From an uncultured Oribacterium sp. (GTDB lineage Bacteria > Bacillota > Clostridia > Lachnospirales > Lachnospiraceae): 35,671 bases of DNA. Positions 7,773 through 14,140 of the stretch are shown in pieces. The first letter of the stretch is position 1; every line of letters starts with the position of its first letter. The stretch spans positions 1-35,671 of the forward strand of contig CABTMH010000054.1 in NCBI GenBank assembly GCA_902485915.1. Reading direction: 5' to 3'. The notes under the pieces are model-generated. The model had not been told where the DNA came from and made no database searches. It saw only the letters and a program-made list of their open reading frames with translations. Position numbers and translations under genes: made by a program.

Positions 7773-8782
7773 TGTGTGGACAGAATCGGAAAAAGGAACA
7801 GTGCGTGCAGGAAATGCGGACCATCGATGCGGCCGGGAAAGGCGCTTCTGCGACGGAAGGTCGTGGATCCGAGGTGCTGTGCAGGCCGACGACGGGAAGC
7901 ACGGGGGTAGAGAGGGCTTGCGCGCAGCATATGGCCGTGCGCGATGTGACGGCGGCTGACGCGCTCGAGGTGCTGCGCAGTTCGGCGACGGGAAGCATGG
8001 GGGCAGAGATGGCTGGCGCACAGCACATGGCGGTGCGCGATGTGACGGCGGGTTATCACGGGCAGGTCGTGCTGGACGGGCTCTGCTTCGAGGTGCCGCG
8101 GGGCGGAATCCTCGTGCTGATCGGGCCGAATGGCGCGGGTAAATCGACCGTACTGAAGACCCTGTCCCGGGCGCTGCTGCCGATGCAGGGGACCGTAACA
8201 CTGGATGGCCGGGATCTGCAGCGCTACTCCGGGGAGGCGCTCGCGCGGGAGGTCGCGGTCATGCTGACGGATCGGGCGAAGCCGGAGCTGATGACCGTGC
8301 GGGATGTGGTATCGCTCGGTCGCTATCCATATACCGGGCGTCTGGGGCGGCTCGATGCGGCAGACGAAGCTCAGGTGAAGGATGCGATGGAGGCCATGGA
8401 TATCATGGCGCTTCGTGAGCGGGATTTTCGGGAGCTGAGTGACGGACAGAAGCAGCGGGCACTGCTCGCGCGGGCGCTGGCACAGGACCCGAAGCTTCTC
8501 ATCCTCGATGAGCCGACCGGCTACCTCGACATTCACTATAAGCTGCAGCTCCTTCGGGTGCTGCGAGCGAAAGCACAGGCCGGCATGACGATCGTGGCGT
8601 CGCTTCACGAGATCGAGCTCGCACGGCTGCTCGCGGATCAGCTGCTGACCGTGAAGGACGGCCATGCCGGGCACATCGGCACACCGGAGGAGATCTTCCG
8701 CGAGGAGATCATCGCGCCGCTCTATGACATCAGCGCGGAGGAATTCCGGCTGCTGTACGGACGCGCGGAGGTACGCTCATGA
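7769..8782 (+). CDS. ABC transporter ATP-binding protein (FecE/BtuD type) with N-terminal duplication
   Basis: Powers the importer of the two preceding genes. The ABC domain begins only at residue about 87 (MAVRDVTAGYHGQVVLDGL). Walker A is GPNGAGKST (119-127), the signature LSDGQKQRALLARAL, and Walker B LLILDEPTGYLDI, with the switch His in ASLHEIELA. The first 86 residues are extra for this family, are Ala/Gly/Ser-rich, and contain a 32-residue near-repeat that copies the start of the ABC domain (AQHMAVRDVTA occurs twice). The start at 7769 overlaps the permease stop (ATGA) and follows AGGAGAGGGGA. An internal ATG at 8027 would give a standard-length protein but has no clear ribosome binding site. 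The stop overlaps the cbiD ATG in the same manner. Confidence 0.9.
   Translation: MMCGQNRKKEQCVQEMRTIDAAGKGASATEGRGSEVLCRPTTGSTGVERACAQHMAVRDVTAADALEVLRSSATGSMGAEMAGAQHMAVRDVTAGYHGQVVLDGLCFEVPRGGILVLIGPNGAGKSTVLKTLSRALLPMQGTVTLDGRDLQRYSGEALAREVAVMLTDRAKPELMTVRDVVSLGRYPYTGRLGRLDAADEAQVKDAMEAMDIMALRERDFRELSDGQKQRALLARALAQDPKLLILDEPTGYLDIHYKLQLLRVLRAKAQAGMTIVASLHEIELARLLADQLLTVKDGHAGHIGTPEEIFREEIIAPLYDISAEEFRLLYGRAEVRS
7871..8062 (+). repeat. 96-bp in-frame tandem duplication in the ATPase gene
   Basis: Unit 1 (7871-7966) and unit 2 (7967-8062) both begin GAGGTGCTG and share GCGCGATGTGACGGCGG near their ends. By eye they are about 85 percent identical. The period of 96 bp equals 32 codons. Unit 2 holds the native start of the ABC domain; unit 1 is a diverged copy placed upstream of it. 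Confidence 0.85.
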
Positions 8783-8846
8783 ACGATGAGTTCACCGGAT
8801 CGAAATTTGCGTCAGAAAACGCGCGCGGAGGTACGCTCATGAACGA
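8762..8846 (+). repeat. 25-bp direct repeat duplicating the cbiD ribosome binding site and start
   Basis: The 25 nt at 8762-8786 recur exactly at 8822-8846, a period of 60 bp. Each copy carries GGAGG (8767-8771, 8827-8831), a 7-nt spacer and an ATG (8779, 8839), followed by AACGA. The two ATGs are in the same frame, so cbiD has two equivalent initiation regions. Confidence 0.93.
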
Positions 8847-10104
8847 ATTTGTGTTCAAAAATCAGAAGAAGCTCCGCTGCGGGCTGACGACCGGTACCTG
8901 CGCAGCGGCGTGCGCGCAGGCTGCGATGCTGCGACTCCTCACCGGACAGGTCCTGTCGGAGGTGACCGTGCGACTGCCAGAGAGCAGGAAGCATCCAGAA
9001 CATACGCGTGTGACGCTGGCGGTGTATACGACGGCGGATGGCGGCTTCGCGACCAGAAAGGACGCTGGCGATGATCCGGATGTCACGAACGGTACGGAGA
9101 TCCGGGCGTATGTGCAGGTATGCGATGAGGTATCCGTGCCTGGTTCATCGAACGAGACCGTGCAAGGGTCGATGTATGTGCAGGTATGCGATGGGATGTC
9201 CGCGCCGGCAGGGGCGTTTGTGTCGGCGGATGGACGGCTGTATATCACCGGTGGCGTGGGCGTCGGCCGGGTGACGAAACCGGGACTCGAGCAGGCGATC
9301 GGGCAGAGCGCGATCAATCGCGTACCGCGCCAGATGATCTTCGATGCGGTGCAGCAGGTGCTGGACACGTTCGAGGAGGATGCGTGCACGACACGCTACC
9401 TGATCACGATTTCGGTGCCGGCGGGCGCGGAGCTCGCACAGCGGACCTTTAATCCGATGCTCGGCATCGAGGGCGGCATCTCGATCCTCGGGACGACCGG
9501 CATCGTAGAGCCGATGTCGGAGGCCGCCATCGTCGCGACCATCGAAACCTCGATCCGGCAGGTGCTGGCGATGGAGGTTGGAGATATGGACCGAAGAGCG
9601 TGGCGGATCCTGGCCGTGCCGGGGAACTACGGGCAGCGCTATGTCGAGCAGCAGCTGGGGCTCCGCGGGGTGCCGGTCGTCGAGGTGTCGAACTACATCG
9701 GCGAGGCGATCGACCTCGCGGTGTCCTATGGGGCGACGGAGTTTCTGCTGGTTGGTAACGTCGGGAAGCTGGTGAAGCTCGCGGCGGGCATCATGAACAC
9801 GCACAGTCGCGTGGCGGACGGGCGCTGGGAGATTTTCGCGGCGCATCTCGCGCTGTGCGGTGGTACGCGGGCACAGGTGGCGGCGATGCGGGAGGCGACG
9901 ACGACCGAGGAGATGCTGACGCGGCTCGAGGAGATGGGACTGCGGGCACCGGTGATGGCCTCCATCATGGGGGAGATCGAAGCGCACATGGCGCATCGGA
10001 TCCGCGGACAGATGGACTTCGGCGTGATCGTATACTCGGAGCGCTTCGGGCGCGTCGGGGAAACCGAAGGCGCAGAACGGCTGCTGAAAGGATTTCGGAG
10101 TTAG
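8779..10104 (+). CDS. cbiD: Cobalt-precorrin-5B (C1)-methyltransferase
   Basis: Methylates C1 of cobalt-precorrin-5B in the anaerobic cobalamin pathway, using S-adenosylmethionine. The N-terminal signature LRCGLTTGTCAAACAQAA is typical of CbiD, as are AGDDPDVTNG, GGVGVGRVTKPGL, GIEGGISILGTTGIVEPMSE and LVGNVGKLVKLAAGIMNTHS. At 441 aa it is longer than usual, for two reasons. The start region is duplicated (ATG at 8779 or 8839; the second begins MNEFVFKNQKK and is the likely ancestral start). Residues about 111-150 are an insertion built on a 22-aa near-repeat (YVQVCDEVSVPG, YVQVCDGMSAPAG) between DPDVTNG and the GG-VGVG motif. ATG 8779 overlaps the ATPase stop, tying cbiD to the transporter unit. 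Confidence 0.94.
   Translation: MNDEFTGSKFASENARGGTLMNEFVFKNQKKLRCGLTTGTCAAACAQAAMLRLLTGQVLSEVTVRLPESRKHPEHTRVTLAVYTTADGGFATRKDAGDDPDVTNGTEIRAYVQVCDEVSVPGSSNETVQGSMYVQVCDGMSAPAGAFVSADGRLYITGGVGVGRVTKPGLEQAIGQSAINRVPRQMIFDAVQQVLDTFEEDACTTRYLITISVPAGAELAQRTFNPMLGIEGGISILGTTGIVEPMSEAAIVATIETSIRQVLAMEVGDMDRRAWRILAVPGNYGQRYVEQQLGLRGVPVVEVSNYIGEAIDLAVSYGATEFLLVGNVGKLVKLAAGIMNTHSRVADGRWEIFAAHLALCGGTRAQVAAMREATTTEEMLTRLEEMGLRAPVMASIMGEIEAHMAHRIRGQMDFGVIVYSERFGRVGETEGAERLLKGFRS
9109..9202 (+). repeat. 66-bp-period near-repeat inside cbiD
   Basis: TATGTGCAGGTATGCGATG occurs at 9109 and again at 9175, followed each time by a similar GTATCCG or GATGTCCG. The period of 66 bp is 22 codons, so the frame is kept. 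It accounts for about half of the CbiD loop insertion. Confidence 0.85.
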
Positions 10105-10120
10105 ATGCTTCCTGACACGG

Positions 10121-10153
10121 CCCCTGCCTGATCAGTACACGTGTGAACAGTAA
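10121..10153 (+). repeat. Intergenic repeat copy 3 (best example)
   Basis: CCCCTGCCTGATCAGTACAC followed by GTGTGAACAGTAA. The core is an interrupted dyad, CTGATCA then 9 nt GTACACGTG then TGAACAG (6 of 7 arm positions complementary), with the palindrome CACGTG in the spacer. It sits between the convergent ends of cbiD and the SGNH hydrolase gene. Confidence 0.88.
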
Positions 10154-10156
10154 GAA

Positions 10157-11179
10157 TTAAGACGCCTGCGCGGCGAGCTTTTCGGCCATCAGCTTTTCCT
10201 GTGCGTAGTCGTGGAAGCACTGGAGCCAGATCGCGTAGGCGGCGTTGGTTTCGTGAACATAGTGGTCAGAGCAGTACTGCGCAGCGAGGGTGCCGTTCGC
10301 GGACTTCAGGTGGGAGGCGATGTCCAGGTAGCCCCAGCCGTTTTCTGTGCAGAGCGCCTGCATGCGTGCGTTCAGCGCATCGATGTTTGCGTTGGTCAGC
10401 TTGCCCTTTTCCGAGCCCTGGTACATCGGGGTCGTGCTGATGACGGTGAAGGCGATGTCCGGGTTCACCGCCCGGATCTGGTTGATGAGGCGGACGTAGT
10501 AGTCGACCGTGCTGTCGACGCCGCCGATGTTCAGATCATTGAGGCCGAAGAACATGAAGACATGCTTCGCGCCGACCATCTGAAGCGAATCCCAGATGTG
10601 GTGCTGTGCGCCCTGGTAGGTCGGGTGCACGGACTTCTTCGAGATGGCCATGAAGGCGTTGTGTGCGGAGAAGCTGCCGCGGGTGAGGAAGCCGAGATTC
10701 TGAAGGATCGCGCTGTTTCCCTTCTGCCGGTTCGCGTAGAGCTGGAAGCCGTAGGCGACGGAGTCACCGGTGACGTAGGCGCCCTGGAAGTACTGTGCGA
10801 TTTCGTCCTCGGTCGGCGGAAGCAGCTCCTGCACTGGCTGTGTCTCCGGGACACCCGTCGGCGCGCCGTTCAGCGAGCCGGAGATTGGGGTAGTGGCAGA
10901 GGATGCAGAAGCACCATCGGTATACGCGCTCGAGGCGGAGGTAGTGGCAGAGGATGCAGAAGTGCCAACGGTATACGCGCTCGAGGTGGAGGTAGTGGCA
11001 GAGGATGCAGAAGCGCCATCGGTATATGCGCCCGGGGCGGCAGCATTGGCCTGCAGAACGGACGGATCGATGCCACGCCCGGCGACACCGGCGAAGGCGC
11101 TGAGCTTACATGTGAAAGAAGCGAGCAGCAGATACGTGAAGAGAAGGGTTCGTTTCATATGTTTTTTCGGATGAGTCAT
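10157..11179 (-). CDS. Secreted SGNH/GDSL-family hydrolase
   Basis: Extracytoplasmic esterase-type hydrolase; the substrate is unknown. The protein is 340 aa with signal peptide MKRTLLFTYLLLASFTCKLS. A Ser/Thr/Ala-rich linker of three 17-residue repeats follows, then the catalytic domain with block I GDSVAYGFQL (nucleophile Ser), block III FFGLNDLNIGG (GxND) and block V YCSDHYVHET (Asp and His). A short Ala-rich C-terminus follows. The start at 11179 is preferred over an upstream in-frame start at 11206 because AGGAGA (11185-11190) is 5 nt before it. It is the only minus-strand gene among the cobalamin genes and separates cbiD from cbiF. No functional link to B12 is evident; cell-envelope polysaccharide or peptidoglycan deacetylation would be typical of the family. 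Confidence 0.88.
   Translation of the reverse strand: MTHPKKHMKRTLLFTYLLLASFTCKLSAFAGVAGRGIDPSVLQANAAAPGAYTDGASASSATTSTSSAYTVGTSASSATTSASSAYTDGASASSATTPISGSLNGAPTGVPETQPVQELLPPTEDEIAQYFQGAYVTGDSVAYGFQLYANRQKGNSAILQNLGFLTRGSFSAHNAFMAISKKSVHPTYQGAQHHIWDSLQMVGAKHVFMFFGLNDLNIGGVDSTVDYYVRLINQIRAVNPDIAFTVISTTPMYQGSEKGKLTNANIDALNARMQALCTENGWGYLDIASHLKSANGTLAAQYCSDHYVHETNAAYAIWLQCFHDYAQEKLMAEKLAAQAS
10887..11039 (-). repeat. Three 51-bp tandem repeats encoding the hydrolase linker
   Basis: Units at 10887-10937, 10938-10988 and 10989-11039 each start GGTAGTGGCAGAGGATGCAG on the plus strand and differ at a few positions. In frame they encode 17-residue Ser/Thr/Ala repeats between the signal peptide and the catalytic domain. 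Confidence 0.92.
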
Positions 11180-11254
11180 GAGAATCTCCTTTCGATGAGG
11201 TTTCACAAAGCGAGCTGCGTTCGGACACGTCGGATTCGCATATTTACTGATTTC

Positions 11255-11260
11255 ATTGTA
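11255..11260 (-). promoter_or_regulatory. Possible -10 element for the SGNH hydrolase
   Basis: TACAAT on the minus strand, 76 nt upstream of the chosen ATG. The -35 at the right distance (TGGCTT) is poor. Confidence 0.25.
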
Positions 11261-11344
11261 GCGAGTTCGGAGAGGAAAAGCCAGTGAAGGCAGAATTCTT
11301 CAGAGATTCGTAATGTTCAGCGTGTTTTCATGGGATGGTGCGGC

Positions 11345-11350
11345 TATAAT
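11345..11350 (+). promoter_or_regulatory. Putative -10 element before the HEPN fragment
   Basis: A consensus TATAAT with no good -35 at 17 nt (GTGTTT). A palindrome AACACAGTGTT lies 28 nt downstream (11379-11389) and could be an operator. It faces the HEPN remnant and then cbiF. Confidence 0.35.
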
Positions 11351-11421
11351 ACATGAAAACGGGTGGCGCTCGAGTGAGAACACAGTGTTAAGCGCGCATA
11401 CTTTTTCGTTATTCTCCGTAT

Positions 11422-11706
11422 GTGTCATTGACGCCCCGAGGTCTGTCGCATAGACTTTTATCAGAAGGAGCAGATACTGGTTCACCGAGGGAGATTCTTC
11501 AGCTTGGGTATAAGTTCGGGTTCATCGATGATGCTTCCGTGTGGTTACTTATGCTGAAAAAGCGGAATCTGTCCGTCCACATATATGATGCAGAGGAAGT
11601 GGATGAGATGATCCTCCTGATACGAGACAGCTTTCTTCCGGCGTTTATCACCCTCGATCAAACGCTGGAAAAGAAGCTGTCCGAAGCGGCTGAAAGCTGG
11701 GATTAG
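11422..11706 (+). pseudogene. Truncated HEPN-domain protein (HI0074-like nucleotidyltransferase partner)
   Basis: The part from about residue 21 (SPREILQLGYKFGFIDDASVWLLMLKKRNLSVHIYD, then AFITLDQTLEKKL) matches the C-terminal two thirds of HI0074-type proteins, which pair with a MNT nucleotidyltransferase in toxin-antitoxin modules. RNLSVH fits the HEPN Rx4H catalytic motif. The usual N-terminal 50-60 residues (the first helices) are missing. The only upstream start is a GTG at 11422 with no ribosome binding site, and no MNT gene is present. I read it as a remnant; expression of a short product from GTG cannot be ruled out. Confidence 0.65.
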
Positions 11707-11808
11707 ACCATGTGTCGTCATCTTAAGAATTAGAGATGAAGCTGGGAAATACTGCAGACACTTTTTCAAACATCCACGAGCTGAGCATTTTTTTGTCAGT
11801 CTTGCGTA

Positions 11809-11814
11809 TATAAT
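11809..11814 (+). promoter_or_regulatory. Putative -10 element of the cbiF-cbiG unit
   Basis: TATAAT 31 nt upstream of the chosen cbiF ATG, in an AT-rich patch unlike the surrounding genes. TTGTCA at 11793 is too close (10 nt) to be its -35. It implies that transcription starts near 11821, which argues against the in-frame ATG at 11821 as the start codon. Confidence 0.4.
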
Positions 11815-11844
11815 GACTTTATGACATCAAAGAAAGAGGCAGGT

Positions 11845-12624
11845 ATGGTTCATTTTATCGGGGTGGGTCCGGGCGATCCGGAGCTGATCACACGGAAGGG
11901 CGCGCGGCTTCTCCACGAGGCGGAGATCGTGATCTACGCGGGCTCGCTGGTGAATCCGGCGCTGCTCGAGGAGTGCCGGCCGGATGCGCGCATCTATGAT
12001 TCGAAGGACATGGATCTCGACGAGGTCTGCGCGCTGTATCTCGAGGCCGCGCAGTCGGGGGCCAATGTCGCCCGCCTCCACACGGGTGACCCCTCACTCT
12101 ACGGAGCCATCCGGGAGCAGATGGATTTTCTGAAGGCGCACGGCATCGACTACGATGTATGTCCCGGCGTCAGTGCGTTCTGTGGTGCGGCCGCCGCGCT
12201 TCAGACGGAGTATACCCTGCCGGGCGTGACGCAGACGGTGATCATCTCCCGTGCAGAGGGGCGGACGCCGGTGCCGGAGCGGGAACAGCTCGCGAAGCTC
12301 GCTACGCATCAGGCGACGATGGTGCTGTTTCTGTCGGCGACCCTCGCGGACAGGGTGAAGACCGAGCTTCTCGCCGGTGGCTACCCGGAGGACACGCCGA
12401 CCGCGGTCGTGTTCCGTGCATCCTGGCCGGACGAACGTGTGGTGCGCACGACGCTCGCGAAACTGCCGGAGGCCTTCGAAGCCCCGGAGGCGCGCAACGA
12501 AGCCGGGCGTCTCAAGCCGGCGCTCATCATCGTCGGCCGTGCCATCGACGACGCGACGATCTACGAAGCCTCGAAGCTCTACGACCCGGGCTTCACGACG
12601 GCGTTTCGACAGGGGGTAAGATGA
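11845..12624 (+). CDS. cbiF: Cobalt-precorrin-4 C11-methyltransferase
   Basis: Methylates C11 of cobalt-precorrin-4 in corrin ring synthesis (CbiF/CobM). It has 259 aa, the usual length. Class III methyltransferase landmarks in order: HFIGVGPGDPELITRKG (N-terminal GxGPGD SAM loop), LHTGDPSLYGAIREQMDFL, VCPGVSAFCGAAAALQTEYTLP, IISRAEGRTPVPE and VVFRASWPDE. The start at 11845 is preferred over ATG at 11821 because of AGAGGCAGG just upstream, and because the -10 at 11809 would make 11821 nearly leaderless. Its TGA is immediately followed by the cbiG ATG, so the pair is co-translated. No insertion is seen in this enzyme, unlike most of its neighbours. Confidence 0.94.
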   Translation: MVHFIGVGPGDPELITRKGARLLHEAEIVIYAGSLVNPALLEECRPDARIYDSKDMDLDEVCALYLEAAQSGANVARLHTGDPSLYGAIREQMDFLKAHGIDYDVCPGVSAFCGAAAALQTEYTLPGVTQTVIISRAEGRTPVPEREQLAKLATHQATMVLFLSATLADRVKTELLAGGYPEDTPTAVVFRASWPDERVVRTTLAKLPEAFEAPEARNEAGRLKPALIIVGRAIDDATIYEASKLYDPGFTTAFRQGVR

Positions 12625-13929
12625 ATGAAGATTCAGATGATCGCGTTTACGGAAAAGGGATATCGGCTGGCGGAACAGCTGCGTACGCGCTGGATCACGA
12701 CGCCGGATGCGCTGTGTGTGGACGACGCGGCCGATCAGGATGTCTCCAGGGCAGGTGGTGGAGAGTGGCAGGCCACAGGATCTTCGGCGCTTTCACTGCC
12801 GCCACGCATCGAGCTGCATGCGAAGACGGAGGCCCTGCCGGCGATTTCCGATCCGCGGAGCCTGCAGGATATCGTCGGGGAGTGGTTCACGAAGTCGGAA
12901 GGCGGTACAGGCAGGAAGAGTGCTTCGTTGTCTGGTTTCGAAGAAAAATCGGAAATTGTCGCACCTGGTGCCGGCGGTTCGGAGCGAGTCATAGAATCGG
13001 AAAATTCTGGTGAGTATGAGATGGCTGAACGCGCGGAAACCGCCGGCACCGAGCGACCTTGCGACGTCATCATCTTCGTCGGTGCCACGGGCATCGCGGT
13101 GCGTGCGATCGCGCCGTTTATCCGTGGAAAGGCGGTGGATCCGGCGGTGCTCGTGATCGACGAGGCAGGGCGCTATGTCATCGCACTGCTGAGCGGTCAC
13201 CTGGGTGGTGCCAATGCTCTCGCCCGCACGGCGGCGTCGCTGATCGAGGCAGAGCCCATCATCACGACGGCGACGGACGCGGAGAGCGCCTTCGCCGTCG
13301 ATACCTTCGCGAAGGAAAACGGCTTCCTCCTTACGGATCTTCGGAAGGCGAAGGAGGTGAGCGCGAAGGTCCTCCGCGGCGAGAAGCTGCGCATCTACTC
13401 GGACATCCCGATGGAACGTCTCGTGCAGCGTCCAGCCCGCCACGAGGCCGAGCTCGTTCCGGCGCAGGACATCGACCGTGCCGACATCATCATCAGCTAC
13501 CGGGCGACGCTGCTGAACCAGGGTACAGGGCTCCACCTCGTCGCGAAGCGGGTTCATGTGGGGCTGGGCGCGCGGAAGGGCGTGACGCAGGCCGAGGTCG
13601 CAGCGGCGGTAGCCACCTGCCTCGAGGACGCCGGCATTGACCCACGTGCGGTGGTGGCCCTCGCCAGCATCGACCTGAAGAAGCAGGAGGCAGGGATCCT
13701 CGCGTACAGCTACGAAAGCGGCGTGCCGTTCGTGACCTACACGGCGGAGGAGCTCAGGACGGCGGAGGGTGCCTTCGCGGGCAGCAGCTTCGTCCAGTCG
13801 GTGACGGGAGTGGCCAATGTCTGCGAGCGGGCAGCAGCCTATGCCGCGGGACGGAGCGGCCACGCCGAGGTGCTGGTGCATAAGACGATCCACGGGAACG
13901 TGACGACCGCTGTCGCGGTGGAAGTGTAG
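12625..13929 (+). CDS. cbiG: Cobalt-precorrin-5A hydrolase
   Basis: Opens the delta-lactone of cobalt-precorrin-5A, releasing acetaldehyde and giving the CbiD substrate 5B. It has 434 aa, longer than typical CbiG. Seen: N-terminal MKIQMIAFTEKGYRLAEQL, core VIIFVGATGIAVRAIAPFI and LLSGHLGGANALA, and C-terminal GLGARKGVTQAEV, VALASIDLKKQEAGILAYS and GVANVCERAAAYAAG. Two insertions interrupt the N-terminal domain: residues about 31-60 and 91-145, both Gly/Ser/Glu/Ala-rich without hydrophobic pattern. Recognisable sequence lies between them (ELHAKTEALPAISDPRSLQDIVGEWF). It directly abuts cbiF. The canonical next gene, cbiH, is displaced 8.8 kb by the Wadjet operon. Confidence 0.93.
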   Translation: MKIQMIAFTEKGYRLAEQLRTRWITTPDALCVDDAADQDVSRAGGGEWQATGSSALSLPPRIELHAKTEALPAISDPRSLQDIVGEWFTKSEGGTGRKSASLSGFEEKSEIVAPGAGGSERVIESENSGEYEMAERAETAGTERPCDVIIFVGATGIAVRAIAPFIRGKAVDPAVLVIDEAGRYVIALLSGHLGGANALARTAASLIEAEPIITTATDAESAFAVDTFAKENGFLLTDLRKAKEVSAKVLRGEKLRIYSDIPMERLVQRPARHEAELVPAQDIDRADIIISYRATLLNQGTGLHLVAKRVHVGLGARKGVTQAEVAAAVATCLEDAGIDPRAVVALASIDLKKQEAGILAYSYESGVPFVTYTAEELRTAEGAFAGSSFVQSVTGVANVCERAAAYAAGRSGHAEVLVHKTIHGNVTTAVAVEV

Positions 13930-13942
13930 ACGCAGGTAAAGC

Positions 13943-14025
13943 GTAACAATTCAGGTAGCTGGGTCGTGTCGGGCAGCCGGTAGTGGGCCGGAGGACCGAC
14001 ACGGCCAAGCTACCTGAACTGTTAC
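13943..14025. repeat. 83-nt imperfect palindrome between cbiG and jetA
   Basis: Left arm 13943-13972 (starts GTAACAATTCAGGTAGCT) and right arm 13996-14025 (ends AGCTACCTGAACTGTTAC) are complementary at about 27 of 30 positions, around a 23-nt GC-rich centre that has its own CCGG repeats. There is no T-run after it, so it is not a standard intrinsic terminator, though it could terminate cbiG. The right arm shares ACCTGAA and the GTTAC end with the intergenic repeat family. Confidence 0.88.
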
Positions 14026-14140
14026 AGGTGAAGCGCAGAATCGTAAGAAACTGCGATAATGTGCTATGGAAACCGTCGGCCATCCGATATACTGGAACGA
14101 TCAAGAAGGATGGGCGGGCCCATCGGAAAGGACGAAATGC

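Noticed and set aside
6705..8201. 498-codon minus-strand frame opposite the permease and ATPase
   Set aside because: A Pro/Arg/Ala-rich shadow frame without domain or start signals.
11793..11814. TTGTCA / TATAAT as a full promoter for cbiF
   Set aside because: The spacing of 10 nt is too short for a sigma-70-type promoter; only the -10 element is kept as a candidate.
13943..14025. Integron attC site
   Set aside because: The palindrome ends do not fit the RYYYAAC and GTTRRRY core sites, and no integron integrase is nearby.
13930..14140. Cobalamin riboswitch before or within the cobalamin genes
   Set aside because: No B12 box or matching core was found here, upstream of cbiF, in the 25935-26124 gap or before the transporter. 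The 13943-14025 palindrome is a simple hairpin, not the riboswitch fold.
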